In this document: positions 1 through 6,424 of the stretch, in pieces
How the letters are laid out: each line of letters starts with the position of its first letter
How positions within the stretch are numbered: position 1 is the stretch's first letter
Source: Bdellovibrio sp.
GTDB lineage: Bacteria > Bdellovibrionota > Bdellovibrionia > Bdellovibrionales > Bdellovibrionaceae
NCBI GenBank assembly: GCA_003176075.1
Contig: PSRN01000022.1
Location: 1-11,835, forward strand
Reading direction: 5' to 3'
DNA: 11,835 nucleotides
The notes under the pieces: model-generated
Told to the model about the DNA's origin: nothing
Database searches by the model: none
The model's input: only the letters and a program-made list of their open reading frames with translations
Position numbers and translations under genes: made by a program

Positions 1-660
1 GTTCGCCAATATCCGGGGTCGCTTCAAGCCTTCGAGCAAGCCGAAGGCTTTGAGGTAGTCGACCCCCAAGGGATCTTCGGCGTGGTAGGCAATTAAACGC
101 TCGCGCTCCAGAATTTCGACGAACTTGCGGTCTTTCCAGCGCTGGGTCGCGACCATCACCATTTCGTTGGGGCCTATGAGCTTGCTGTCCATTTCGTTCT
201 TCACTTCGTGAACCATGACAATGGCCAGATCGGCGGCTCCGCGTTTAAGCAGTTTTATCCGATCGGAATGCATTTCCGAGATAAAACGAAAATTCAGCTT
301 TGGCCACTGCAAGAAAATTTTCGCACACTGTGGAATAATCCTGCGGGCCAGCAGTCCGCCAGGACCGGCGATGGCCAGATCCACCTCGTTCGCAACTCCG
401 CCGCTTTGAATTTCTGAAAGCAAACGCCCCTCAAGTTCCCTGGCCTGAACGCAGTGGCGCAAGAGTGTCGCGCCCTCGACCGTGAGCTTCATCCCTGAGC
501 GCGACCGCAAGAACAATGAAACGCCAAGATCCCTCTCGAGAGCCTTGATTCGTTGTGTGGTCCCGGTCTGCGTAATCCCCAATTTTTTGGCCGCCGCCGA
601 GACGGTGACGTTTTCGACCACGGCGAAAAACGCGGTCAGATTCGAGTTCAGAAGTATCAT
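1..660 (-). CDS. LysR-family transcriptional regulator (C-terminus beyond window)
   Basis: A single open frame runs from an ATG at 660 to the left edge, giving 220 residues without a stop. Residues about 4-60 form the LysR winged helix-turn-helix: N-terminal helix LTAFFAVVENVTV, then AAAKKLGITQTGTTQRIKALE as helices 2 and 3, then the wing. From about residue 92 (NEVDLAIAGPGG) an effector-binding domain of the periplasmic-binding-protein fold begins; it includes the internal GAADLAIV strand typical of LysR. Family members are about 290-310 residues, so roughly 80 are missing. No clear Shine-Dalgarno precedes the ATG, but the start suits the usual LysR N-terminus. The gene is divergent from the GH25 muramidase across 87 bases, an arrangement in which LysR proteins often control the neighbour. 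That link is inferred, and the effector cannot be read. Confidence 0.93.
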   Translation of the reverse strand, partial: MILLNSNLTAFFAVVENVTVSAAAKKLGITQTGTTQRIKALERDLGVSLFLRSRSGMKLTVEGATLLRHCVQARELEGRLLSEIQSGGVANEVDLAIAGPGGLLARRIIPQCAKIFLQWPKLNFRFISEMHSDRIKLLKRGAADLAIVMVHEVKNEMDSKLIGPNEMVMVATQRWKDRKFVEILERERLIAYHAEDPLGVDYLKAFGLLEGLKRPRILAN

Positions 661-747
661 TATTTTCTATGGATATATCACAATTATGAATTTCGCAATT
701 TCTTCCCAATTCCGACGAGCACCAGGAAAGTTCGTGGGGAGGAAAAC
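661..747. promoter_or_regulatory. Divergent control region between LysR gene and GH25 gene
   Basis: This 87-base spacer must hold the promoters of both flanking genes. The left half is AT-rich and contains AATT-9 bases-AATT with T-rich surroundings, loosely like the T-N11-A pattern of LysR sites. The right end carries GGGGAGG at 737-743, the ribosome binding site of the GH25 gene, five bases before its ATG. No -35/-10 pair can be assigned with confidence. Confidence 0.4.
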
Positions 748-1692
748 ATGAAGACGTTATTTGTTTTTGTTCTGGCGCTCTGCTGGCCTTTCGTTGGATT
801 GAGCCAGACTGATCAATGGTCGGAAGAGGATTGGGAGCCACTTGTTGATGAACCGTCTCGACAGGACCTTTTGCCGTTGACGATTCCGCCAGAGTTCGAA
901 ATGGAAGCTATTCCTTTGACTTTTTGGTTTCCACAAGACACCCATGATCGATCCAACGGCTCCCGGCTCTTTGGCATCGACCTCAACCATTACAGTCCGG
1001 CGAGCACTCCGATCGCCTCGTTGAGCGCCAAAAATATTCGCTACGTCTACGTCAAGGCGACGCAAGGAGTATCTTTGAAGGACGCGAAATTCGGTTATTT
1101 TTGGGAGGCGCTGGGCCGTTTGCCAGACCGTCAGAAAGTGGCCCGGGGGGCTTATCACTTTTTGTCTTCGGATGCGGGCGCGGACCCCGTACTGCAGGCG
1201 GAGAGGTTTGTGGCTTATGTCAACCTCCATGGCGGATTCACGAGTGAAGATCTGCCACCGGTGGTCGACCTCGAGTGGGATATCACGCATCGGAGCGACC
1301 GCGACCGCTGGAGTTACCGGACTCCCAGGCAGATCGTCAACGCCACGCTTGCCTTTCTAAGCCGGGTTGAAGTTCTCACCGGGACGATTCCCATGCTGTA
1401 CACGGCTCGGGCCTGGTGGCGTGAACGACTGATTCCAGAAAAGGACATCGCGAAATTCGCGCGCTACCCCTTGTGGATCGCGGACTATGGCAACAAAACG
1501 CGCCTTCGCGAAAAGCCGCTGGGACCCCACGGCGTCACTCCAACCCTGTGGCAATTCTCCGACAAGGCAAGAATATCGGGCGCGAGGTCGGGCGTGTTTG
1601 ACGCCAACGTCTTTAGCGGAACCGAAGAGGATTTCATGAAAACTTTTTTTCAAAAGGTGCCAGGCCCTGTTTCTGGTCACACCTCGCCATGA
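748..1692 (+). CDS. Secreted GH25 family muramidase (lysozyme-like)
   Basis: A 314-residue protein of the glycoside hydrolase 25 family, which cleaves the MurNAc-GlcNAc bond of peptidoglycan. Residues 1-20 are a signal peptide (MKTLFVFVLALCWPFVGLSQ), so it acts outside the inner membrane. An acidic linker (21-70) precedes the domain. Family landmarks follow in order: FGIDLNHY at 75-82 (first acid D78), VKATQG at 102-107, ARGAYHF at 132-138, the catalytic DLEWD at 174-178 (D174, E176), LWIADY at 242-247, WQF at 268-270 and DANVF at 285-289. All expected catalytic positions are present. ATG 748 is chosen because GGGGAGG lies five bases upstream and the signal peptide starts there; the frame is open further upstream but that part overlaps the divergent promoter region. 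Residues 304-314 are encoded by a dispersed repeat, which also supplies the stop codon. A cell-wall or prey-wall role is inferred. Confidence 0.93.
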   Translation: MKTLFVFVLALCWPFVGLSQTDQWSEEDWEPLVDEPSRQDLLPLTIPPEFEMEAIPLTFWFPQDTHDRSNGSRLFGIDLNHYSPASTPIASLSAKNIRYVYVKATQGVSLKDAKFGYFWEALGRLPDRQKVARGAYHFLSSDAGADPVLQAERFVAYVNLHGGFTSEDLPPVVDLEWDITHRSDRDRWSYRTPRQIVNATLAFLSRVEVLTGTIPMLYTARAWWRERLIPEKDIAKFARYPLWIADYGNKTRLREKPLGPHGVTPTLWQFSDKARISGARSGVFDANVFSGTEEDFMKTFFQKVPGPVSGHTSP

Positions 1693-1697
1693 AACTT
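1657..1697 (+). repeat. 41-base dispersed repeat with bulged hairpin, copy 1
   Basis: These 41 bases are identical to 2587-2627 and in the same orientation. The first 24 bases fold into a hairpin: GTGCCAG (1657-1663), a nine-base loop, and CTGGTCAC (1673-1680), pairing throughout except for one bulged T. A bulged stem with a conserved flank is typical of REP-type elements. This copy lies inside the GH25 gene: it encodes the final 11 residues and the TGA. No transposase is visible in the window. Confidence 0.8.
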
Positions 1698-1739
1698 AAA
1701 GGGGTTTTCTACCCAAGGTAACGAATGCGAGAGGGCCTT

Positions 1740-1775
1740 CGGTTTTGTCTTATTGTTCGGGTTTGTCTTATTGAG
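1740..1775 (+). repeat. Two tandem 18-base units downstream of GH25 gene
   Basis: Units at 1740-1757 and 1758-1775 share C-G-G-(T/G)-TTTGTCTTATTG and differ at the fourth base and the last two bases. They sit between the convergent ends of the GH25 gene and the exported-protein gene. No stem with a T-run, and so no clear terminator, is visible here. The function is unknown. Confidence 0.6.
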
Positions 1776-1805
1776 AGACGATCTTGCGAAGTTCGAAAGA
1801 TAAAA

Positions 1806-2333
1806 TCAGCGGTATCCCGGGTCAGCTACCCTGTAGGTGACGGGTACAAACGAGGCGTTAGTCGATCCAACTTTTTCTGATACTCGCTGAGTTTGCAGCG
1901 TGACGTTCATCTTGCTAAAGACTGAACAAACCGTGCTCATGTCCTTAAAATAATCTTCGCCGGCAGTGCCCTCATACTCGTTACATTCAAAATTGGCGGT
2001 GGCTCCATTGAATCTGAATACGAGAGTGTGAAACAACCCATCATTTTTTACTTCCTTCAATTGATGAGGACCATTTATCGTCCAAGATTCCCCCACTGGG
2101 TTATCAATACAAACGCGGCAATAAAATTTATTCTCGACATATTTCGAGCACTTCTCACCAGCTGGAATTCTAAACTTCTGGGAATGAAAGTCGATCGAAG
2201 CCGGCAAAGGTAAGTTGCGAAAACTCACGCCTTGGAGTCCCTTATTCTTCTGACAATTCACCAGATTATCGGCAAAGGCATGGAGGCAGCAAAAACTGAA
2301 AGTTAATCCCACAAGGCTAGCTCTTGAAAACAT
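1806..2333 (-). CDS. Exported cysteine-containing protein, unknown function
   Basis: A 175-residue protein that I do not recognise. It begins with a signal peptide (MFSRASLVGLTFSFCCLHAFA; likely cleavage after A21, with alanines at -1 and -3). The mature part carries six cysteines, C27, C62, C72, C75, C117 and C136, an even number compatible with disulfide bonds in the periplasm or outside the cell. C72 and C75 form a CxxC pair. ATG 2333 is preferred over the longer frame starting at 2444 because AAGGAG lies four bases upstream and the signal peptide starts at once. The gene stands alone, convergent with the GH25 gene, and lies between the two copies of the 41-base repeat. Confidence 0.75.
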   Translation of the reverse strand: MFSRASLVGLTFSFCCLHAFADNLVNCQKNKGLQGVSFRNLPLPASIDFHSQKFRIPAGEKCSKYVENKFYCRVCIDNPVGESWTINGPHQLKEVKNDGLFHTLVFRFNGATANFECNEYEGTAGEDYFKDMSTVCSVFSKMNVTLQTQRVSEKVGSTNASFVPVTYRVADPGYR

Positions 2334-2676
2334 AAATCTCCTTTGACACGGGCGAGGCGTGGATAGACTCAATTGTGGCATTTGCAGGGGACGTGCCATT
2401 AGTTCCCTCGGGCGGTAGTTTGTTGCTGAGAATTGAAAAACCATGTCTTATAGTCTTTCAGTCACAAAAACGACCAAGTAGTGTCGAATTCACAGCCATC
2501 TGATGACCGAAAAAAGGCCGTGACCAGCCCCTCTCCAAGTCGGATCTTCACGGGCTTTTCACAACTGGCAATTCGCCTTGCCATTCGTGCCAGGCCCTGT
2601 TTCTGGTCACACCTCGCCATGAAACTTCTCTCCCACGCAGAACCCTCCACTCTTTTTTGACGCCTGAATTCCAATT
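2334..2676. other. Intergenic stretch upstream of exported-protein gene
   Basis: This 343-base stretch has no convincing gene. It holds the leader of the exported-protein gene (Shine-Dalgarno at 2338-2343) and copy 2 of the 41-base repeat. A TATAAG on the minus strand near 2446-2451 could be a -10 element for that gene, but there is no good -35 and the leader would be over 100 bases. A 72-codon minus-strand frame (2462-2680) with a TTG start is arginine-rich and runs through the repeat, so it is probably not a gene. Confidence 0.5.
2587..2627 (+). repeat. 41-base dispersed repeat, copy 2
   Basis: This copy is identical over 41 bases to 1657-1697, direct orientation, 930 bases apart. It has the same bulged hairpin (arms 2587-2593 and 2603-2610). 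Here it is intergenic, between the start of the exported-protein gene and the end of the second LysR gene. Flanking bases differ on both sides of the two copies, so the repeat unit has sharp borders. Confidence 0.8.
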
Positions 2677-3612
2677 TCAATCTCCCCTGCCTGGTCGCTT
2701 AACGAAGCCGGATAGAAAATCCAGAAACAAGCGCACCGGCCTCGGTTCATTCGTCTTTTTTATTCGCAGAACTGAAAGCGAATTCAGATAGCTCGCCTTG
2801 AGACCGCGAACCGCGATCAAATCACCTTTGTTGACTTCGCGACTCACCACCTCGATGGGCAGCATTCCAAGCCCCAGACCCAGGCTGACGGCGGCATACA
2901 TCGCGTGAAAATTTTCCACCGACAAAAATGGCGTTATGAAGTCCGGCTTTCTCTTAAAAACGGTTTTAAACCAGACCTTGACATCGGACCCATCATGGGA
3001 ATAGGAAATAAACCTCGATCGATTGATCGTTTTAAAATCCTGTTCTGCTTTCATATTTTTTCGAAAATAGTCACGGCTGGCCATCATGCACTCATGCTCT
3101 TGCATGAGTCTGCGTTCAATCAACGATGCCCTGCCGCCGATGTGCACGTTTGAACTGTCAACAATGCAAATGTCAGCTTTGTCTTGTTCGAGCAGCATCA
3201 CAGCTTCCTGCGTTCGACTCGTATTCAAGTCATATCGGACATGAGGATGCATCCCTAAGAATTGTGCAATGGCTGGGAGAAGGTCAGACGTCGTAAATAG
3301 GGGCGGAGCAACAATTCGAACAAGCCCGGAGACTTCCTCATCCGCAGAAGATTTGGCAAAGGCGTGAGAACTCAAAGCCCTCATGGTCGGAGCAATCGTC
3401 TGAAAAAGTTCGTGTGCGAACTGCGTGGGAATGAGGTGTCCACCCTTTCGAATAAACAGCTCTTGCCTTAGCTCAGCCTCAAGCAATTTGATGGATTGGC
3501 TAACCGCTGACTTCGTAACACTGAGAAAGTCGGCAGCCTTGGAAGCACTTTGCGCCTCGTAAACTCGATAGAAGACCCCGATTCGATTCAGGTCAGGCAA
3601 GGAGTTAAGCAT
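2677..3612 (-). CDS. LysR-family transcriptional regulator
   Basis: A full-length LysR regulator of 311 residues. The N-terminal DNA-binding domain includes SKAADFLSVTKSAVSQSIKL as the helix-turn-helix, followed by LEAELRQELFIRKGGHLIPT as linker and wing. From about residue 95 (SGLVRIVAPP) the effector domain follows, with the internal KADICIVD strand and GLGLGMLPIEVV near the end, both characteristic of the family. ATG 3612 is chosen over GTG 3615 because a GAGG on the minus strand lies seven bases upstream of the ATG. The gene is divergent from a GNAT acetyltransferase, with direct and inverted repeats between them suited to autoregulation. The neighbour is the best guess for its target. 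Confidence 0.93.
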   Translation of the reverse strand: MLNSLPDLNRIGVFYRVYEAQSASKAADFLSVTKSAVSQSIKLLEAELRQELFIRKGGHLIPTQFAHELFQTIAPTMRALSSHAFAKSSADEEVSGLVRIVAPPLFTTSDLLPAIAQFLGMHPHVRYDLNTSRTQEAVMLLEQDKADICIVDSSNVHIGGRASLIERRLMQEHECMMASRDYFRKNMKAEQDFKTINRSRFISYSHDGSDVKVWFKTVFKRKPDFITPFLSVENFHAMYAAVSLGLGLGMLPIEVVSREVNKGDLIAVRGLKASYLNSLSVLRIKKTNEPRPVRLFLDFLSGFVKRPGRGD

Positions 3613-3660
3613 CACTAAACCTCAAGTGTATTAAGTGTAAATTGATTTAACGTGTCAATC
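3613..3660. promoter_or_regulatory. Candidate LysR operator in divergent spacer
   Basis: AAGTGTA occurs twice nine bases apart (3624-3630 and 3633-3639), followed by ATTGA-nine bases-TCAAT (3641-3645 and 3655-3659). An interrupted palindrome with AT-rich ends next to a LysR start fits the T-N11-A style of LysR sites. The assignment is by pattern and position only. Confidence 0.45.
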
Positions 3661-3707
3661 AACAGTAGCTTTAACCCGATGGAATTAAAAGTGCGGGCGA
3701 CGGAAGA

Positions 3708-3751
3708 CCAAGTCGGTGCCTACGCCACAAGTGGCTTCGGCACCTCCGCAG
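3708..3751 (+). repeat. REP-like nested palindrome, copy 1
   Basis: Outer arms GGTGCC (3715-3720) and GGCACC (3739-3744) enclose inner arms GCCAC (3724-3728) and GTGGC (3731-3735) around a two-base centre, a 30-base cruciform-capable structure with only the three-base steps mismatched. On the minus strand the arms start with GGAG and GTAG, the tetranucleotides known from REP elements. The flanks CCAAGTCGGTGCCT and GGCACCTCCGCAG recur exactly at 5898-5911 and 5914-5926. REP elements are normally outside genes, which argues that the neighbouring GNAT gene starts after it. Confidence 0.75.
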
Positions 3752-4509
3752 TGCCACGGGTATTATTGGCGCTTTTGATCTTTACGGGCCTCGACGTTCA
3801 TGCCAGCCGGCTGACGTGTTCGTCCCTTCACTCTGGCGCCCAAATCAGAAATGCGTCCATGGCCGACATTCCAGCGTTGATGGCGGTGGAGAACAAGGCC
3901 TGGGGAGTCCTTGCGGCCGACCCCTCGACCCTCGCTGATCGAATGTCCAGATTCAAAGAGGGACAGTTCGTAAGATCTGAGCTTTCGGGCGACGTCTCAG
4001 GCTTCTTAAATACTGTCGTGATCGACAAAAGTTTTGTATTTGAAACGATTTCCAGTGAGGATGCTCTTGTCGGACGGTGGGAAGCCATCACTCGTGCCCC
4101 TGCCGAAGTTGCCCTACAAAATGCAGACGGAGAAAGAGTTCTTTTTTTGATAAACTTGACGACTCTGCCCATGGGCCATGAAGGAACTTCGAGGTCGGCT
4201 ATTGCCGCATCCTTGATTGACTCGGCCAAGAATTTGGCAAAAAGGATGGGAATAAAGCAAGCCTTTGGACTCACCAGAATTAACGGTTTTCGAAAATACG
4301 TGGCGATGTCCAATGACCGCCGCAGCGAAAGAGCGACATGCGAAAGATATTTGGCCGATGTTTTGAATCAAAAAGTGAGAGACCCAGCCCTATCCTTTCA
4401 CCTCAAGCAAGGCGCGAAAATCGCCTTTCCCGTTCCTAAATCAATGCTGGATGATGACGAGAGCCTGGGATGGGGTGTGCTCATTTATTACGATGTCAAA
4501 CAACTTTGA
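3751..4509 (+). CDS. GNAT-family N-acetyltransferase, probably with signal peptide
   Basis: Read from GTG 3751, this is a 252-residue protein with a hydrophobic start (VPRVLLALLIFTGLDVHA) that looks like a signal peptide, then a GNAT domain. The domain starts at QIRNASMADIPALMAVENKA (31-50), a typical first strand and helix. A GTSRSAIAASLIDSA stretch sits where the acetyl-CoA pyrophosphate loop is expected. The end, DPALSFHLKQGAKI with DDDESLGWGVLIYYD, resembles GNAT domains seen next to nitrilase-like or polyketide enzymes. The frame is open further up, with GTG 3652 and ATG 3679 as other starts, but those would translate the palindrome at 3715-3744. No start has a good ribosome site. It is divergent from the second LysR gene, its probable regulator. 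Substrate unknown. Confidence 0.8.
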   Translation: MPRVLLALLIFTGLDVHASRLTCSSLHSGAQIRNASMADIPALMAVENKAWGVLAADPSTLADRMSRFKEGQFVRSELSGDVSGFLNTVVIDKSFVFETISSEDALVGRWEAITRAPAEVALQNADGERVLFLINLTTLPMGHEGTSRSAIAASLIDSAKNLAKRMGIKQAFGLTRINGFRKYVAMSNDRRSERATCERYLADVLNQKVRDPALSFHLKQGAKIAFPVPKSMLDDDESLGWGVLIYYDVKQL

Positions 4510-4532
4510 TCCAACGACAGCTGCTTTTATTA

Positions 4533-5429
4533 TTATTGTCCCGGGACAAATCTTAAAGACGGCGCTTCAGATACGATGGCAAATGCGGACTGAATATATA
4601 ATTTGAGCGCCTCAGTGTTTTGCGCTGCCACGGTCAATTTATAGCTTGAGCCGCAATCTTTGGCGAGACTGTCCATTGCCTTCATCAGCAAGAGCCGGCC
4701 AAAACCTCTTCCTCGCATTTCAGGAATCACGCCAATCGTGTTTATTTCTCCCGTGCAAGGGTCCGTGGGGAGCATGAAGAAACTCGTGAAACCAATCACT
4801 TCGCTTCCATGCAGTAGCAACAGAGCTTTATTTTTAGCGGCGGAAAAATTTAGCTTCATTTCTTCGAGTGTGGGCACGCTGGTTTCGAGGTTATTCGCAA
4901 AGGCCCGTGCAATGGCAACATGATATTGAGCAAGATTGGCGCTTGCAACGGATGCCCATTCATATCCAGCCGGCAACACTGACAAATGTTCTTTAAAAGG
5001 CTGAGATCGAATCATGTCAAAAAGACGATAAGATTCCCGAAAGCCATTTTCTTCCAGCTGATCAATTTTCCAGGGCAGCCCTGCGTATAGCACAAACTCA
5101 ATACAATTCTTCGACCGAGGCAGCATTTTCTTGGCTTCGAGCAAAATTACATTCAATGTATCGACTGGATTTGTGCTTTGACTTAAGCCAATGATTTCCA
5201 GGCATGCGGAATTGAGGGGGTTCGGCAGATTGTCCAGCAATACCGCTACCGCCACTCGCCGGGAACCGTCGAACAAATCAATGACGAAGGTTGGTCCGGT
5301 TGTTAAAGCGCCCAAAAAACGCTCGATGCGCTGAAGGGGATGAAACGGTGGCAGCGGATTCCTAGCGCAGAATTCAACAACATCAGACTTTGCGGAAGGG
5401 GCGAAAGTCTTTCTAATCAAGGAACACAT
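4533..5429 (-). CDS. Tandem GNAT-family N-acetyltransferase
   Basis: A 298-residue cytoplasmic protein with two GNAT halves. The C-terminal half is a clear catalytic domain: GEINTIGVIPEMRGRGFG (about 227-244) is motif A with the R-G-x-G acetyl-CoA loop, followed by helix LLLMKAMDSLAKD and the end motif NTEALKLYIQSAF. The N-terminal half (about 1-140) has the same order of elements, ending in LEENGFRESYRLFDMIR, but lacks a good R-G-x-G loop and is probably a degenerate copy. ATG 5429 lies seven bases after the stop of the membrane-protein gene, so the two are probably co-transcribed and translationally coupled; no own ribosome site is evident. It is convergent with the previous GNAT gene. The substrate cannot be inferred. 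Confidence 0.88.
   Translation of the reverse strand: MCSLIRKTFAPSAKSDVVEFCARNPLPPFHPLQRIERFLGALTTGPTFVIDLFDGSRRVAVAVLLDNLPNPLNSACLEIIGLSQSTNPVDTLNVILLEAKKMLPRSKNCIEFVLYAGLPWKIDQLEENGFRESYRLFDMIRSQPFKEHLSVLPAGYEWASVASANLAQYHVAIARAFANNLETSVPTLEEMKLNFSAAKNKALLLLHGSEVIGFTSFFMLPTDPCTGEINTIGVIPEMRGRGFGRLLLMKAMDSLAKDCGSSYKLTVAAQNTEALKLYIQSAFAIVSEAPSLRFVPGQ
4536..4549. other. 14-base perfect palindrome at convergent gene ends
   Basis: TTGTCCCGGGACAA is a perfect palindrome overlapping the last codons of the tandem GNAT gene. TTATTATTATTG lies on its left. It could end transcription from either side, but there is no loop and no proper T-run on the correct side, so this remains a note on structure. 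Confidence 0.35.
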
Positions 5430-5436
5430 TTGGCGA

Positions 5437-5841
5437 TCACCAACTTTGAATCAAACTGTGATGAATCATCACTGAGCGGACCAATAAAAATGGAAATGCA
5501 AACCAATAGACTCTCCAGAAGTATCCAAGTTTCGGCCTTGGCTTTCCTAACTCTTCTCTGCTGCGAAAAATTCTTTCCCCTATGGTCGCCAGAACCCATG
5601 GGCCCGCGATCACCACGAAAGCTTGAATTACCGGATGGTTCGCAATTGGCGAAGGAATGACTCCTGATGCGGCTCCTAAAAGACCAGCTACGATGATAAG
5701 AACCAAGTATCCGTCGAACCCATCAGATTTTTCACCTGTAGGCCAATAGAAGTCGGCCACAAGATTTACAAAAAGTTCCACAATCAACGGGAACAAAATC
5801 TCTAGAAGAAATTGAGCGAGAGCTAATAAGAGTTCTTCCAC
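5437..5841 (-). CDS. Small four-helix inner-membrane protein, unknown function
   Basis: A 134-residue protein with four hydrophobic segments: about 3-28 (rich in leucine with spaced glutamates, LLLALAQFLLEILFPLIVEL), 45-62 (YLVLIIVAGLLGAASGVI), 68-88 (ending in VVIAGPWVLATIG) and 106-125 (RVYWFAFPFLLVRSVMI). The loop at 29-44 and the basic segment 90-105 are polar. The Glu-spotted leucine-rich first helix is seen in many uncharacterised small membrane proteins. The start is a GTG at 5841 without a clear ribosome site. It is the first gene of a probable two-gene unit with the tandem GNAT protein, so it may act with it, but no specific role can be given. Confidence 0.72.
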   Translation of the reverse strand: MEELLLALAQFLLEILFPLIVELFVNLVADFYWPTGEKSDGFDGYLVLIIVAGLLGAASGVIPSPIANHPVIQAFVVIAGPWVLATIGERIFRSREELGKPRPKLGYFWRVYWFAFPFLLVRSVMIHHSLIQSW

Positions 5842-5879
5842 CGTTTTGTTTTACGAAAAACTTCACGCTGTGACAAGAA

Positions 5880-5926
5880 GTAGGCACCTCCGTGGCTCCA
5901 AGTCGGTGCCTTTGGCACCTCCGCAG
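5880..5926 (+). repeat. REP-like palindrome, copy 2
   Basis: GTAG at 5880-5883 begins GGCACC (5883-5888), which pairs with GGTGCC (5905-5910). That arm can instead pair with GGCACC at 5914-5919 in a tight six-base hairpin with loop TTT. Thus two mutually exclusive hairpins exist. The segments 5898-5911 and 5914-5926 match copy 1 exactly, but the 18-base inner stem of copy 1 is replaced by three T. It lies upstream of the membrane-protein gene and of the lipoprotein gene. Confidence 0.75.
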
Positions 5927-5979
5927 ACCGATTACCGCTAGGCAAGAATCGTTTTGCTTGATAAAGTCTTTGCAGTCTT

Positions 5980-6387
5980 ATGCTCTTCTTCAAACTCGTC
6001 CCAGTTTTGTTATCGGCAGCCTTATTGCCGGCCTGTGCCACTTCCGGGGGCTACGACCCGACCTATTCGAAATTTCGTATCGTCCTGGCCGAGGAGAACT
6101 TCAAACTTGGTCGAAAGCTGACAAGTTCCCATGCCGATTTTCTAAAGCTCACCAAGGATGAATATTTGGCCAGTATGCGCATACAGAATTCTGCCCTGGT
6201 TAGAGAGTTGCTGAGTTTTGATGAGATGATTTTCGGGGTCAGCCCCCAGACCTTTGTGGTGTGCGTACGATCGGTCAAAGACACCATTTCCATTTGCGAC
6301 AATAGCTACACGGCACAGCCGGATCGAGTCAAACCCACGGCGAATACCGACCTCAAAAAGCTGATGGACGAGATACGAGGGCCTTAG
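5980..6387 (+). CDS. Small lipoprotein, unknown function
   Basis: A 135-residue predicted lipoprotein. Residues 1-18 form a signal peptide (MLFFKLVPVLLSAALLPA) with lipobox LPAC and lipidated C19; the proline at -2 is less usual but tolerated. The mature part begins ATSGGYDPTYSKF and is charged, with no domain I recognise. It has two further cysteines in VVCVRSVKDTISICD, possibly a disulfide. There is no clear ribosome site before ATG 5980. It stands alone and is convergent with the cupin gene across 37 bases. It is expected to sit in the outer or inner membrane facing the periplasm. Confidence 0.78.
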   Translation: MLFFKLVPVLLSAALLPACATSGGYDPTYSKFRIVLAEENFKLGRKLTSSHADFLKLTKDEYLASMRIQNSALVRELLSFDEMIFGVSPQTFVVCVRSVKDTISICDNSYTAQPDRVKPTANTDLKKLMDEIRGP

Positions 6388-6424
6388 GGAAACCATCCCG
6401 CTCATCGTATCTTCCGCTTCGGCT

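Noticed and set aside
553..747. Upstream extension of the GH25 reading frame
   Set aside because: It overlaps the start of the LysR gene on the other strand and the promoter region. The ATG at 748 has a strong ribosome site and begins the signal peptide.
431..841. 136-codon minus-strand frame across the LysR/GH25 spacer
   Set aside because: It is a shadow of the real LysR frame and of the GH25 gene; its composition is rich in Arg, His and Ser with no domain.
2462..2680. 72-codon minus-strand frame overlapping the LysR stop by a TTGA
   Set aside because: The start is TTG with no separate ribosome site, the product is arginine-rich and runs through the 41-base repeat, and no domain is visible.
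6388..6424. Terminator between the lipoprotein and cupin genes
   Set aside because: CATCCC and GGGATG can pair only across about 30 bases, and there is no T-run on either strand.
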